64,000 nt of DNA from CADEED01 sp039930985 (GTDB lineage: Bacteria; Pseudomonadota; Gammaproteobacteria; Steroidobacterales; Steroidobacteraceae), in assembly GCA_039930985.1 (NCBI GenBank), contig JBDTSV010000172.1, forward strand, positions 1-64,000, given 5' to 3'. Of the stretch, positions 1-8,596 are shown piece by piece. The notes beneath the pieces are model-generated. The model was not told where the DNA came from and ran no database searches. It saw nothing but the letters and a program-made list of their open reading frames with translations. A program made the position numbers and the translations under genes. Position 1 is the first letter of the stretch, and the number at the start of each line of letters is the position of its first letter.

Positions 1-564
1 CCGCCAGGGCGAGTTCGGCTTCAGCCAAACCGCAAAAGTCTCGGCGAAGTCCTCACAGGGGTGTGCCTGCGCGTACCACTCACCGAGATGCTGCACGTAG
101 CGCCGGCTGCCAGGACGCGCTCGGTAAGTATCAGGATACGGCAGTGAAGCCGGGCCGAAGATTTCGCGCCAGCGCTTGCGGCGCCGCAGCCGATACGCCG
201 TGTCGATCGCGTGTCCCGCTTCATGACGCAGGATGCGCATGGCGCTTTCCGCGCTGCCGCCTTCGACGTTGCGCATCATGCGGCGCTCGAGGCGCTCGAG
301 GCGCGGATGCGCCAGATAGAACGGCACGGCGATGCCCGGCACACCGTCGGGAGAAAACCATTCTTCGGACAGCCAGACATGCGGACGAAAGCCGATTTGC
401 CGCTTGTCGAGCTCGCGATAGAGGCGGCGCACGCGTTTGGCCACTGGTGAGCGTTCGATCTTGAGTTTCAGATCGCAGAAACGCATGCCGAGCAATTGTT
501 CGTCGGACAGGCGCGTCCACGAGCGCTTGGCAGGATTGGCGCGGGAAGGACGCGTGGACGACAT
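1..564 (-). CDS. Putative zinc-binding metallopeptidase (Peptidase_Mx-like), 3' end outside window
   Basis: 188 codons are visible from an ATG at 564; the C-terminus lies beyond base 1. The protein carries a zincin motif HEAGH at residues 114-118, followed about 55 residues later by HPCEDFAETFAVW. In this family (DUF4157/Peptidase_Mx-like, 'putative zinc-binding peptidase') that downstream Glu region is the likely third ligand. The basic first 60 residues contain no zinc-ribbon cysteine cluster, unlike some family members. There is no signal peptide, so it is probably cytoplasmic. It lies 36 bp after the phosphatase/ADP-ribosylglycohydrolase gene on the same strand and may be the last gene of that operon. 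Substrate unknown. Confidence 0.75.
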   Translation of the reverse strand, partial: MSSTRPSRANPAKRSWTRLSDEQLLGMRFCDLKLKIERSPVAKRVRRLYRELDKRQIGFRPHVWLSEEWFSPDGVPGIAVPFYLAHPRLERLERRMMRNVEGGSAESAMRILRHEAGHAIDTAYRLRRRKRWREIFGPASLPYPDTYRARPGSRRYVQHLGEWYAQAHPCEDFAETFAVWLKPNSPWR

Positions 565-600
565 GGCCTGCACTTTAAGCGAGACGAACCAGTTGCGGAA

Positions 601-2085
601 TCACGTTCCGAGTGCCACGAGCGCGTGAGTGAGAAGCCGGTCCGCACTGTCGATTATCACTTCTTGCCTGATCAGGCTGTTACGCCAGATTCCGGGAATC
701 GCACTCACTCCGTGATACGCGCCGGCCACCTGGCCGTAGGCCGCAGCGACCACATCCGAGTCACGCCCCAGATTCGCGGCAAGCAAGGCGCCCTGGCGGA
801 AGGTCTCACTGTTTTGGAATGCCCAGAGCGCCGCCTCGAGCGCCTGCAAGATGCCGCCGCCACCGGTGATTTCCGGCGGCTGGCGGTTGTTGTACGACCC
901 GTCGTAAACGGCCAGCAGCTCGGGACGCGTGCTCGCGGTGAGCCACAGCGCGCGCGATGGCCGCAGAACTTCCGATTTGTCCCGGCCCGATAGCGCCACG
1001 TGGACCATCGCCGCGAGCATCCGCACACAGTCGAGCACCAACGGCGCCTGCGCGGTAATACGGGCGGCCTCGGCAGCCTTTGCCACCGCCGTGGAGACAT
1101 CGGCAAAAAAATACATGACGGCCGGGGCGACGCGTGACAACGGGTCCTTGTCGAGTTGCTCCGGATCGTGCGAGCCCGCGAAGGGCTGGCGTTTGTATTG
1201 CGCGGTGGCGAGCGCCCGCGCGACGTTGGCGGAGATGCCGACACACTGGCCCGTGGCGCTTCCGTATCCCTCGCGTTGCCAGCGCGCGTAGCGTTGCACT
1301 TGATCGTGCGCGTCGAATCCTTCGCGCTCGAGCAGGCTTTCCGCCAGCAACAGTGCCATGGCGGTATCGTCGGTCCAGGCGCCACGCGGCTGGTCGAACG
1401 GCCCGCCTCCGAGCAGGTCTCCGACCGCGGCGAACGTACCTGGCTTGCGGAACTGCGTATGTGCAGCGAGCGCATCGCCCACGGCGAGGCCGACCAGGGC
1501 GCCCTGGAATCTTTCGCGCAGCGTGCGCGCCGCATCCATGACCTCCGGCGCCTGCATGGGATCGCTGTGCGGCGACCACGCGAGGATGTAATCGCGCTGT
1601 TCATCCGTCTCGGGAACATCGGGCCAGGTTGCGGAGCGCTCGTTGTCCTGCCACAGCTCATTGAGCCGGATGAGCGCCGCGTCCGGGGGCATGCCCTGCT
1701 TGACGAGATGGCAGGCCACCGCGATGCCCGTGCGGCCAATTCCCGCACGGCAATGCACGTACACGCGCCCTCCGCGCTTGAGCGCCGTGTCGATCTCGGC
1801 CTGGATTTCGGCCATGTGCTCGGGGAAGGTCGGTACCCCATGGTCGGGGATGGGTTTGCGCGTGTAGCGAACGGTCGCGGGTAGATAGATGTCGTAAGGT
1901 GGAAGCTCACCCGCTACGGTCAGATCGATGAAAGTGTCGAAGCCCGCTTCGAGCAGCGCTCCGACGCGGCGCTCCGCCTCCTTCGGCGTCTTGCCGCCAG
2001 GATATTTGCCAGCCAGCAGTCGACCGGGAATGACCCAGTACGATTCCGCCAGCGGTTTACTGATCGGTGTTGGGACGATCGCCAT
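601..2085 (-). CDS. Dual-specificity/tyrosine phosphatase fused to ADP-ribosylglycohydrolase
   Basis: About 494 aa counted from the ATG at 2085; an ATG at 2139 is also in frame but lies deeper inside ttcA. Residues ~10-170 form a cysteine-phosphatase domain with the CX5R loop HCRAGIGRTG (Cys112, Arg118) and a likely general-acid Asp81. Residues ~190-494 form an ADP-ribosylglycohydrolase (DraG/ARH) domain with GAWTDDTAMAL at ~235-245 and a C-terminal GRDSD, the two acidic motifs that bind the metal pair. Both active sites look intact. The predicted role is removal of phosphate and of ADP-ribose from protein or nucleic-acid targets, but the substrate is unknown. It overlaps the 3' end of ttcA by 29 bp, which implies translational coupling. 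Confidence 0.85.
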   Translation of the reverse strand: MAIVPTPISKPLAESYWVIPGRLLAGKYPGGKTPKEAERRVGALLEAGFDTFIDLTVAGELPPYDIYLPATVRYTRKPIPDHGVPTFPEHMAEIQAEIDTALKRGGRVYVHCRAGIGRTGIAVACHLVKQGMPPDAALIRLNELWQDNERSATWPDVPETDEQRDYILAWSPHSDPMQAPEVMDAARTLRERFQGALVGLAVGDALAAHTQFRKPGTFAAVGDLLGGGPFDQPRGAWTDDTAMALLLAESLLEREGFDAHDQVQRYARWQREGYGSATGQCVGISANVARALATAQYKRQPFAGSHDPEQLDKDPLSRVAPAVMYFFADVSTAVAKAAEAARITAQAPLVLDCVRMLAAMVHVALSGRDKSEVLRPSRALWLTASTRPELLAVYDGSYNNRQPPEITGGGGILQALEAALWAFQNSETFRQGALLAANLGRDSDVVAAAYGQVAGAYHGVSAIPGIWRNSLIRQEVIIDSADRLLTHALVALGT

Positions 2086-2896
2086 CCAGGCCCGTGAAAT
2101 CGAAAATTTTCGTATCGGCCAGGTGCGCGGTCTCGACATTGCGCAATGCCGAGAAAATGGATTCGGTGCGTCCCGGGTATTGCCGCTCCCATTCGGCCAG
2201 CATGCGTTTGACTTCCTTGCGCTGCGCGTTGTCCTGGGAACCGCACAACTTGCAGGGAATGATCGGGAAATTTCTGGCGCGAGCGTAACGTTCGATCTGC
2301 GACTCGGCCACGTAGGCGAGCGGGCGGATCACGATGTTCCGGCCGTCGTCGGATTTGAGCTTGGGCGCCATCGCCTTGAGCCGGCCGCCATGGAACATAT
2401 TGAGGAACAATGTCTCGACAATGTCGTCACGGTGGTGGCCAAGCGCAATCTTGTTGATGCCGTTTTCGGCGGCGTAACGGTATAGCGCACCGCGCCGCAG
2501 TCGTGAGCACAGGCCGCACATGGTCTTGCCTTCCGGGATGACGCGCTTGACCACGCTGTAGGTGTCCTGCTCGATCACGTGGAATGGCACGCCAATCTCG
2601 CGCAGGTAGTTGGGCAGCACCTCGGCTGGAAAGTCCGGCTGCTTCTGGTCGAGATTGACGGCGATAAGCGTGAAATCGATGGGCGCCGACCGCTGCAACG
2701 ACAACAGCACGTCCAGCAGCGTGTATGAGTCTTTGCCGCCCGACAGGCACACCATGACCCGATCGCCGTCGGCGATCATCCGGTAGTCCTCGATGGCCTT
2801 GCCGACGAGCCCGCGCAAATGCGCACCGAGCTTCTTCGCGGTCTGCGAAGGCCACTCGGGCGAGGTTTCGAGCAGGGTTTCGGGCGTGGCGTTCAT
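2057..2896 (-). CDS. ttcA: tRNA 2-thiocytidine(32) synthetase TtcA
   Basis: 279 aa. TtcA thiolates cytidine 32 of certain tRNAs, using ATP and an oxygen-sensitive iron-sulfur cluster. The PP-loop ATP-binding motif SGGKDS is at residues 52-57. The CGLC pair at 127-130 and the CKLC pair at 215-218 supply the cluster and catalytic cysteines expected for the family. Length and motif order are typical of proteobacterial TtcA. Its ATG overlaps the stop of the upstream ceramidase-like gene by 4 bp, and its own 3' end overlaps the phosphatase/ADP-ribosylglycohydrolase gene, so it sits in the middle of a coupled operon. Confidence 0.95.
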   Translation of the reverse strand: MNATPETLLETSPEWPSQTAKKLGAHLRGLVGKAIEDYRMIADGDRVMVCLSGGKDSYTLLDVLLSLQRSAPIDFTLIAVNLDQKQPDFPAEVLPNYLREIGVPFHVIEQDTYSVVKRVIPEGKTMCGLCSRLRRGALYRYAAENGINKIALGHHRDDIVETLFLNMFHGGRLKAMAPKLKSDDGRNIVIRPLAYVAESQIERYARARNFPIIPCKLCGSQDNAQRKEVKRMLAEWERQYPGRTESIFSALRNVETAHLADTKIFDFTGLDGDRPNTDQ

Positions 2897-3693
2897 TGCG
2901 CCGGGATTCTAACTGGCTCGCGCAGCCGCAGTTGCCGGACGACGGCAAACACCGCGAATGCCGCCAGCACGTGCTTGATCGTGTGACCGCTCAGTGTCCC
3001 GCCCAGAAGCCGAAAGACCCGAAGGTCGAAGGTCTCGAAGACCTTGGCAATTCCGTACCAGCCGGCCGCCCACGCCAGCAAGCGGCCATGGCTGTAACGC
3101 CGCGCCGGATAAAGCAGCAACAACATGATGATGACGACGATGGACCAGCCCTGGTAGGCCGCGTAGGGAATGATATTGCCGGCATGGGCTCGCTCGGTGC
3201 CGTACCAATAGAGCACCGTGATCACTCCCAGCGCGAGCAGCGGCCACAGTGACCCGAGGCCGACCTTGAGGTCTACGCGCTCCACGAGGGAAGCGGCCAC
3301 CAGGCCGGAGAACCCAAGGGTCATTGGCAGCCGATCCCACACCAGCCGGGGGTTGTCAGGTGCCGCGTGGTAGTACGCCGAGCCGAAACAGGTGAGCAAC
3401 GCACCCAGAAAGAACACCAGGTAAGGCAACTGTTCGCGCGGATCGACGAATTGCCCGCCACCTTTCCAGATCAGATGCAGACCGAGCGCACCGCCGGCCA
3501 GAAATGGCAGGTTCGACACCACGTTGAAGAAGTTGGGGACGGCCCAGAAACTGCGGCAGTCCGCGAACGCGTGATAAGACTGTGGCTGGGGCATCGCCGG
3601 AACCACGAGAGCGGCAACCGCGAGCGCCGCAGTGAGCCCAATCATCAGCCAGCTGCGCCAATCCTGCACCAGGCGGCCATCGCCGCCGGTCAT
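2893..3693 (-). CDS. CREST-superfamily membrane hydrolase (alkaline phytoceramidase-like)
   Basis: 266 aa with about seven hydrophobic segments. The CREST-superfamily signature residues are visible: Ser105-x3-His109 (SAYYH), Asp120 (WDRLPM) and a C-terminal HTIKH with His237 and His241, consistent with a zinc-dependent intramembrane amidase. Eukaryotic homologues hydrolyse ceramide; bacterial members are mostly uncharacterised, so lipid-amide hydrolysis is a family-based guess. It overlaps by 4 bp with both the M32 carboxypeptidase upstream and ttcA downstream, so the three are translationally coupled. Confidence 0.75.
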   Translation of the reverse strand: MTGGDGRLVQDWRSWLMIGLTAALAVAALVVPAMPQPQSYHAFADCRSFWAVPNFFNVVSNLPFLAGGALGLHLIWKGGGQFVDPREQLPYLVFFLGALLTCFGSAYYHAAPDNPRLVWDRLPMTLGFSGLVAASLVERVDLKVGLGSLWPLLALGVITVLYWYGTERAHAGNIIPYAAYQGWSIVVIIMLLLLYPARRYSHGRLLAWAAGWYGIAKVFETFDLRVFRLLGGTLSGHTIKHVLAAFAVFAVVRQLRLREPVRIPAQ

Positions 3694-5213
3694 GCCGCGG
3701 CGCTACCGACGACTGATTCGGGTTCGAGGTATTTCGCTTCGAGATAGCGCAATGCGGCCGTGGCGGACAGCGGCTTGCCGGTGGATAGCTTGAGCAATTC
3801 CTGCGTGCTGACACGCGCGCCATGCCCGTGCACGTGCTCGCGCAGCCAGCCGATGAGCCCGGCGAATTCGCCGCGCGCAACCTGTGCTTCCACGCCCGGC
3901 AATGATTCGCGCAGCGAATCATAGAACTGCGCCGCCATGACCGCGCCGAGCGCATACGACGGGAAATAGCCGAACGAGCCGACCGCCCAGTGCACATCCT
4001 GCAATACGCCTTCAAGATCAGTCTGCGGCTTCACGCCGAGCCGCTGTTCCATGCTGGAATTCCAGGCGTCGCGCAGATTGCGTACCGCGAGTTCGCCCGA
4101 CAACAACTGGTTCTCGAGCTCGTAACGCAGCTGAATGTGCAACGTGTAGGTGAGCTCATCGGCGTCGACACGAATCGGGCCGCGTTTGACGCGCGTCAGA
4201 TGCGCATAGAGGTTTTCTTCCGACCATTCCGGACCGGACACGCCGAAATGTTTCTCGAGCAGCGGCTTCAGGTAGGTCACGAAGCCCCGACTGCGGCACA
4301 CCATCATTTCCATGAGCAACGACTGACTCTCTTCGAGTGCCATGCCGCGATCGCGCCCCACCGGCTGATCGGCATATTCCGCGGGCAGACCCACGTCATA
4401 CATCGCGTGACCAGTCTCGTGCAGGGCACCTAACAAACCGGAGAACGGCTCGGTGGTGTCGAAGCGCGTGGTCACGCGCACGTCTCCCGGAACGCCTTCG
4501 GTGAATGGATGCTCGCTCTCGTCGAGACGGCCGCGATCGAACGGGAACCCCACTGCCTTCATGACTTCCACCGCCAGCGCGCGCTGCTTCGCGGCGCTGA
4601 ATTTGCCGACGATCGGCAGCACCGGATGTTGTTCCTGGCGCGCGAGCACCTCGCGGATGAGCCCTGGCAGCCTGCGCCCCAGGGCCTTGAACATGGCATC
4701 AATTTCGCCCGACGTGAGTCCGGGGCTGAACTCATCGATGAGCGCGTCGTAGGGCGCAAGATTGCGCGCTTGCCCGAGCAGCTGCGCCTTGTCGCGCACC
4801 AGGTGGACGACTTCTTCGAGGTGCGGCGCGAAGTCTTCGAACTTGCCGGTCTCGCGCGCGTAGAGCCACTTGGCCTCGGCCTTTGAAGCCGCCTTGGCCA
4901 GGCGCGCAACGAGAGCCACTGGTGTCGCTATGGCGAAGTCGCGTTGCCGGCGCATTTCGCGAAGATTGGAAATCTGCCAATCCACGAGCCCGCCCGTGTT
5001 GGCCTGGGCGCGATCCAACAGTCGCGTGATCCTCGGTGCGGTGACCAGCGCGTGATATTCGGTTTCAAGCGCCGCGAGCTGCTCACCGCGAACGTCGGCA
5101 CTTCCGCGCGGCATCATCACCGCCGCGTCCCAACGAAGGATGGCCATGGCGCCACGGAATGCGTGCAGGCGTTTCCATTCCTGTTCGAGCTGTTTGTACG
5201 GGGGCTGGGCCAT
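3690..5213 (-). CDS. Carboxypeptidase M32 (Taq family)
   Basis: 507 aa, the usual length for M32 carboxypeptidases, which release C-terminal residues in a zinc-dependent way. All family motifs are visible: HPFT at ~235, DVRVTTR at 244-250, the zincin site HETGH at 265-269 and ESQS at ~295-298 supplying the third ligand. No signal peptide, so cytoplasmic. It is the first gene of the five-gene minus-strand run. The 185 bp upstream (5214-5398) contain its promoter region, but no clear -35/-10 pair stands out there. Confidence 0.93.
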   Translation of the reverse strand: MAQPPYKQLEQEWKRLHAFRGAMAILRWDAAVMMPRGSADVRGEQLAALETEYHALVTAPRITRLLDRAQANTGGLVDWQISNLREMRRQRDFAIATPVALVARLAKAASKAEAKWLYARETGKFEDFAPHLEEVVHLVRDKAQLLGQARNLAPYDALIDEFSPGLTSGEIDAMFKALGRRLPGLIREVLARQEQHPVLPIVGKFSAAKQRALAVEVMKAVGFPFDRGRLDESEHPFTEGVPGDVRVTTRFDTTEPFSGLLGALHETGHAMYDVGLPAEYADQPVGRDRGMALEESQSLLMEMMVCRSRGFVTYLKPLLEKHFGVSGPEWSEENLYAHLTRVKRGPIRVDADELTYTLHIQLRYELENQLLSGELAVRNLRDAWNSSMEQRLGVKPQTDLEGVLQDVHWAVGSFGYFPSYALGAVMAAQFYDSLRESLPGVEAQVARGEFAGLIGWLREHVHGHGARVSTQELLKLSTGKPLSATAALRYLEAKYLEPESVVGSAAA

Positions 5214-5398
5214 TGAGAAGGTCGCGAGGCAGGGGAAACGTGTCGGGCGCCAGTCTACCAGCGACCCTCCTCGCGACCGCTCAGCCGGGCCCTAAATTAC
5301 AATAGGATCAAGGTCTTAAGGAGACAGGTTGCGATTGACAGCAGGGCGCGATTGTTACGCCCGAACGGGCACTTATGTAAAAAACTCGTTGTGGCGAA

Positions 5399-8300
5399 TT
5401 AGCCCGGATGACGATCTGGTGACGAGCCGCCCGGGGATTCAGTAGTTGCATGCAGACCACGCTCGGCGGGTGGCTTGCCGAGCAGCCCGTCGATGAGTCG
5501 CGACATGTATTCGGGAGAGCGCGTGTTACGCGCGATCAGGAGGTACAGGGCGGGTACCACGTAGAGCGTCATGCCAAGTGACACCACGGTGCCGAAAAAC
5601 ACGGTGGCGCCGATGGATTCGCGGCTCTCGGCGCCGGCGCCATGGGCCAGCATGAGCGGCACCGCGCCGAATGCCGTGCACAAGCTGGTCATGAGTACCG
5701 GTCGCAGACGCGTGGCCGCCGATTGAATGACCGCGTCCACGAACTCGACGCCGCGATCGCGGAGCTGATTGGCGAACTCGACGATGAGGATGCCGTTCTT
5801 GCAGGCGATGCCGATCAGCATGATGCAGCCGATCTGGCTGAAGATGTTGATGGTCGAATTGAACAGCCACAGTCCGAGAATGGCGCCCGTGATCGCGAGT
5901 GGTACGGTCACGAGAATGACGATGGGGTGCACGAAGCTCTCGAACTGCGCCGCGAGCACGAGGTACACCACCAGCAGCGCAAACGCGAAGGTGATCCACA
6001 GCGCATCGCCGGACTGCTTCAGCTGATAGGTCTCGCCGTTGTAGATGATCTGCGCCTCGGGCGCTTCTTCGTGGATGACCTTTTCCATGTACGACACGGC
6101 ATCGCCGAGCGCGTAACCCGGCGCCAAAGAACCAGCGAGCTCTATGGCGCGCATGCGATTCGTTCGCCGCAACTCCGTGGGCCCGGCACGCTCTTCGATG
6201 CGCACCAGCGCGGAGAGCGGAATGAGCTCGTTGTTCTTGTCGGAGCGCACGTAAAGATTGTCGAGGTCGCCGACCGAGGCGCGCTGCGTGTCGCGCGCCT
6301 GCAGGATGACGTCGTACTCCTCGCCGGTGCGTTCGAACGTGGTGACGATCCGCGAACCCATCATGGTCTCGAGCGTGCGGCCGACGGTCTGCAGCGAGAC
6401 GCCGAGATCGGCGGCCTTGTTGCGGTCGATCTGCACGATCACGCGCGGCTGGCGTTCGAGATAGTCGGATTCGAGATTGAGGATGCGCGGGTTTTCGGCG
6501 CTCACGCGCTCCATGACCTTGTCGCGCCACTTCACGATTTCCGAGTAGTCGCCGCCGCCGAGTGCGATGGCCAGTGGCCGCGTGCTGTTGCGCGTGAGTG
6601 GACTGCCTGCCTGATTCACGTTGATGCGCGCACCGGAAATTCCCTGCGTGCGCTGGCGAAGGCGGTTGGCTATTGCGGAGGCGCTCTCCGCACGCTTGTC
6701 CCACAGCGACAGCGGCAGGATCACCATCCCGGTATTCACGTCGGCCGCACGCCCGAAGCCACCAGTCCGCACGTTGACGCGCAGCGCGTTGCCACGATGC
6801 ACTTCGTCCATGGCGATGGCCTCAACCTGGCGCATCTGCCGGTCGAGATACTGGATGCTCGAACCTTCGGGGGCTGATATGAAAATGCGGATGAACGCGC
6901 GGTCTTCCTCGGGCGCGAGTTCCGCGGGCAATCTCAGGCCCGGGAACGGAGAACCGACGATGAAGAGGAGCACCAGCGCGCCGAACAGCGTCAGCGACCC
7001 ACCGACTATCCACAGCGGCCGCTTGCCAGACATTGCGCGGCGTAACCCTTGGGCGTAACGGTCATCGAGGTTGTGGAAGACACGATCGACGCCGCCGGCC
7101 ATGCGCGATCGGGGCATGCCGTTGGCGAACAGCTTGGAGCACATCATCGGCGTCATGGTGAGCGCGACGAACGCCGAGAACCCCACCGCCGCCGCGACGG
7201 TGACGCCGAATTCGCCAAACAAGCGCCCTGTATCGCCGCTCATGAACGACACCGGTATGAAAACCGCCATCAGCACCAGCGTGGTGGCGATGACAGCGAA
7301 GCCGATTTCCTTGGACCCGTTGATCGACGCGAGCACGGCGGGTTCGCCGGCATCGACCCGCCGCACGATGTTTTCGAGCACCACGATGGCGTCATCGACC
7401 ACCAGGCCAATGGCCAGCACCGCCGCTAACAAGGTGAGCGTATTGATGGAATAGTCCAGCGTCAGCATGACGATGGCGGCGGCGACGATGGACACCGGGA
7501 TCGTGACCGCGGGAATGAGCGTGGCCCGCAACGTTCCCAGGAACAGGAAAATGACGACCAGCACCAGGATCAGTGTTTCACTGAGCGCGAACACCACGTT
7601 CTTGAGCGAGGCGGCGATGAACACGCCGTTGTCAATGTTGATCTCGACGGAGATGTCTTTCGGCAGGATGCCCTGGATTTCCGCGAGACGCTTTTTCACC
7701 GCGTTCGATGTCGCAAGCACGTTCGCTTTGGATTGCGGAATGATCGCCATCGACAGGCTGATGGCGCCATTGGAGCGCGAAATGCTCCGATCGTCGTCCG
7801 CGGCCAGGCGCACCTCGGCCACTTCGCCGAGCCGCACGAGATAGCCGTCCACACCGCGCCCGACGACGAGATTGCGGAAGTCTTCCTCGGAGCGAAGATT
7901 GGTGTCGGTGCGCAGCGTGAACTCACGTTCGGTGGATTCCAGCCGGCCCGCCGGCAACTCGACGTTTTCGCGCAGCAGCGAATTCTCCACGTCGCCGACC
8001 GTGAGCTGACGCGACGCCAGGTTTTCTCGCGACAGCCATACGCGCATGGCATAGCGCCGGGCACCGTTCATGCGCACGTTCGCCACGCCATCGAGCGTCG
8101 AGAACTGGTCGACCAGGTAACGCTGCATGTAGTCGGTGAGTTCGAGCACGCTGCGCTGCGTACTCGCGACGTTCAGGAAGATGATGGGATCGGTGCCGCT
8201 ATCTACCTTGGTGATCTGCGAAGGATCGGCTTCGAGCGGCAGGCGTCCGGCCACGCGCGAGAGGCGCTCGCGTACGTCGTTGGCGGCCGCGTCGAGATCG

Positions 8301-8596
8301 CGATCCAGCGAAAACTCGACATTGATCTGCGAACGCTCGTCGCGGCTCGAAGAGTTCAGCCGTTCGACGCCCTCGATGCCCGAGATCTCGTTCTCGATGA
8401 CCTGGGTGATGCGCGTTTCGACTACGTCAGACGAGGCGCCGCGATAGCGGGTCTCGATGTTGACCACGGGACGATCGACGTCGGGAAACTCGCGCAGCGA
8501 GAGTCGCATGACGGCGCCCACGCCGAGGATGAGCAACAGCAGCGACATCACCGTCGCGAAAACCGGACGACGCACCGAGAGGTCGGAAATCATCAT
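5399..8596 (-). CDS. RND efflux transporter permease (HAE1/AcrB-type)
   Basis: 1065 aa inner-membrane proton antiporter subunit of a tripartite pump. The N-terminal helix leads into a large periplasmic domain, then a transmembrane bundle containing GLVVDDAIVV, whose paired Asp residues carry the protons in AcrB. A second, duplicated half follows (around 'RPLWIVGGSL'). The hydrophobic pattern and length are normal. Its ATG overlaps the stop of the adaptor gene by 4 bp. No TolC-type outer-membrane factor is encoded nearby, so a channel encoded elsewhere is presumably recruited. The substrate cannot be read from the sequence; the family exports drugs, dyes or metabolites. Confidence 0.93.
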   Translation of the reverse strand: MMISDLSVRRPVFATVMSLLLLILGVGAVMRLSLREFPDVDRPVVNIETRYRGASSDVVETRITQVIENEISGIEGVERLNSSSRDERSQINVEFSLDRDLDAAANDVRERLSRVAGRLPLEADPSQITKVDSGTDPIIFLNVASTQRSVLELTDYMQRYLVDQFSTLDGVANVRMNGARRYAMRVWLSRENLASRQLTVGDVENSLLRENVELPAGRLESTEREFTLRTDTNLRSEEDFRNLVVGRGVDGYLVRLGEVAEVRLAADDDRSISRSNGAISLSMAIIPQSKANVLATSNAVKKRLAEIQGILPKDISVEINIDNGVFIAASLKNVVFALSETLILVLVVIFLFLGTLRATLIPAVTIPVSIVAAAIVMLTLDYSINTLTLLAAVLAIGLVVDDAIVVLENIVRRVDAGEPAVLASINGSKEIGFAVIATTLVLMAVFIPVSFMSGDTGRLFGEFGVTVAAAVGFSAFVALTMTPMMCSKLFANGMPRSRMAGGVDRVFHNLDDRYAQGLRRAMSGKRPLWIVGGSLTLFGALVLLFIVGSPFPGLRLPAELAPEEDRAFIRIFISAPEGSSIQYLDRQMRQVEAIAMDEVHRGNALRVNVRTGGFGRAADVNTGMVILPLSLWDKRAESASAIANRLRQRTQGISGARINVNQAGSPLTRNSTRPLAIALGGGDYSEIVKWRDKVMERVSAENPRILNLESDYLERQPRVIVQIDRNKAADLGVSLQTVGRTLETMMGSRIVTTFERTGEEYDVILQARDTQRASVGDLDNLYVRSDKNNELIPLSALVRIEERAGPTELRRTNRMRAIELAGSLAPGYALGDAVSYMEKVIHEEAPEAQIIYNGETYQLKQSGDALWITFAFALLVVYLVLAAQFESFVHPIVILVTVPLAITGAILGLWLFNSTINIFSQIGCIMLIGIACKNGILIVEFANQLRDRGVEFVDAVIQSAATRLRPVLMTSLCTAFGAVPLMLAHGAGAESRESIGATVFFGTVVSLGMTLYVVPALYLLIARNTRSPEYMSRLIDGLLGKPPAERGLHATTESPGGSSPDRHPG

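Noticed and set aside
5340..5375. GCCCGAACGGGC hairpin near the RND gene end, considered a terminator
   Set aside because: Five-bp stem without a following U-tract on the relevant strand.
5642..6877. 411-aa plus-strand open frame opposite the RND permease
   Set aside because: Antisense shadow of a high-GC gene: rich in Arg/His, no family match, while the opposite frame has clear RND motifs.
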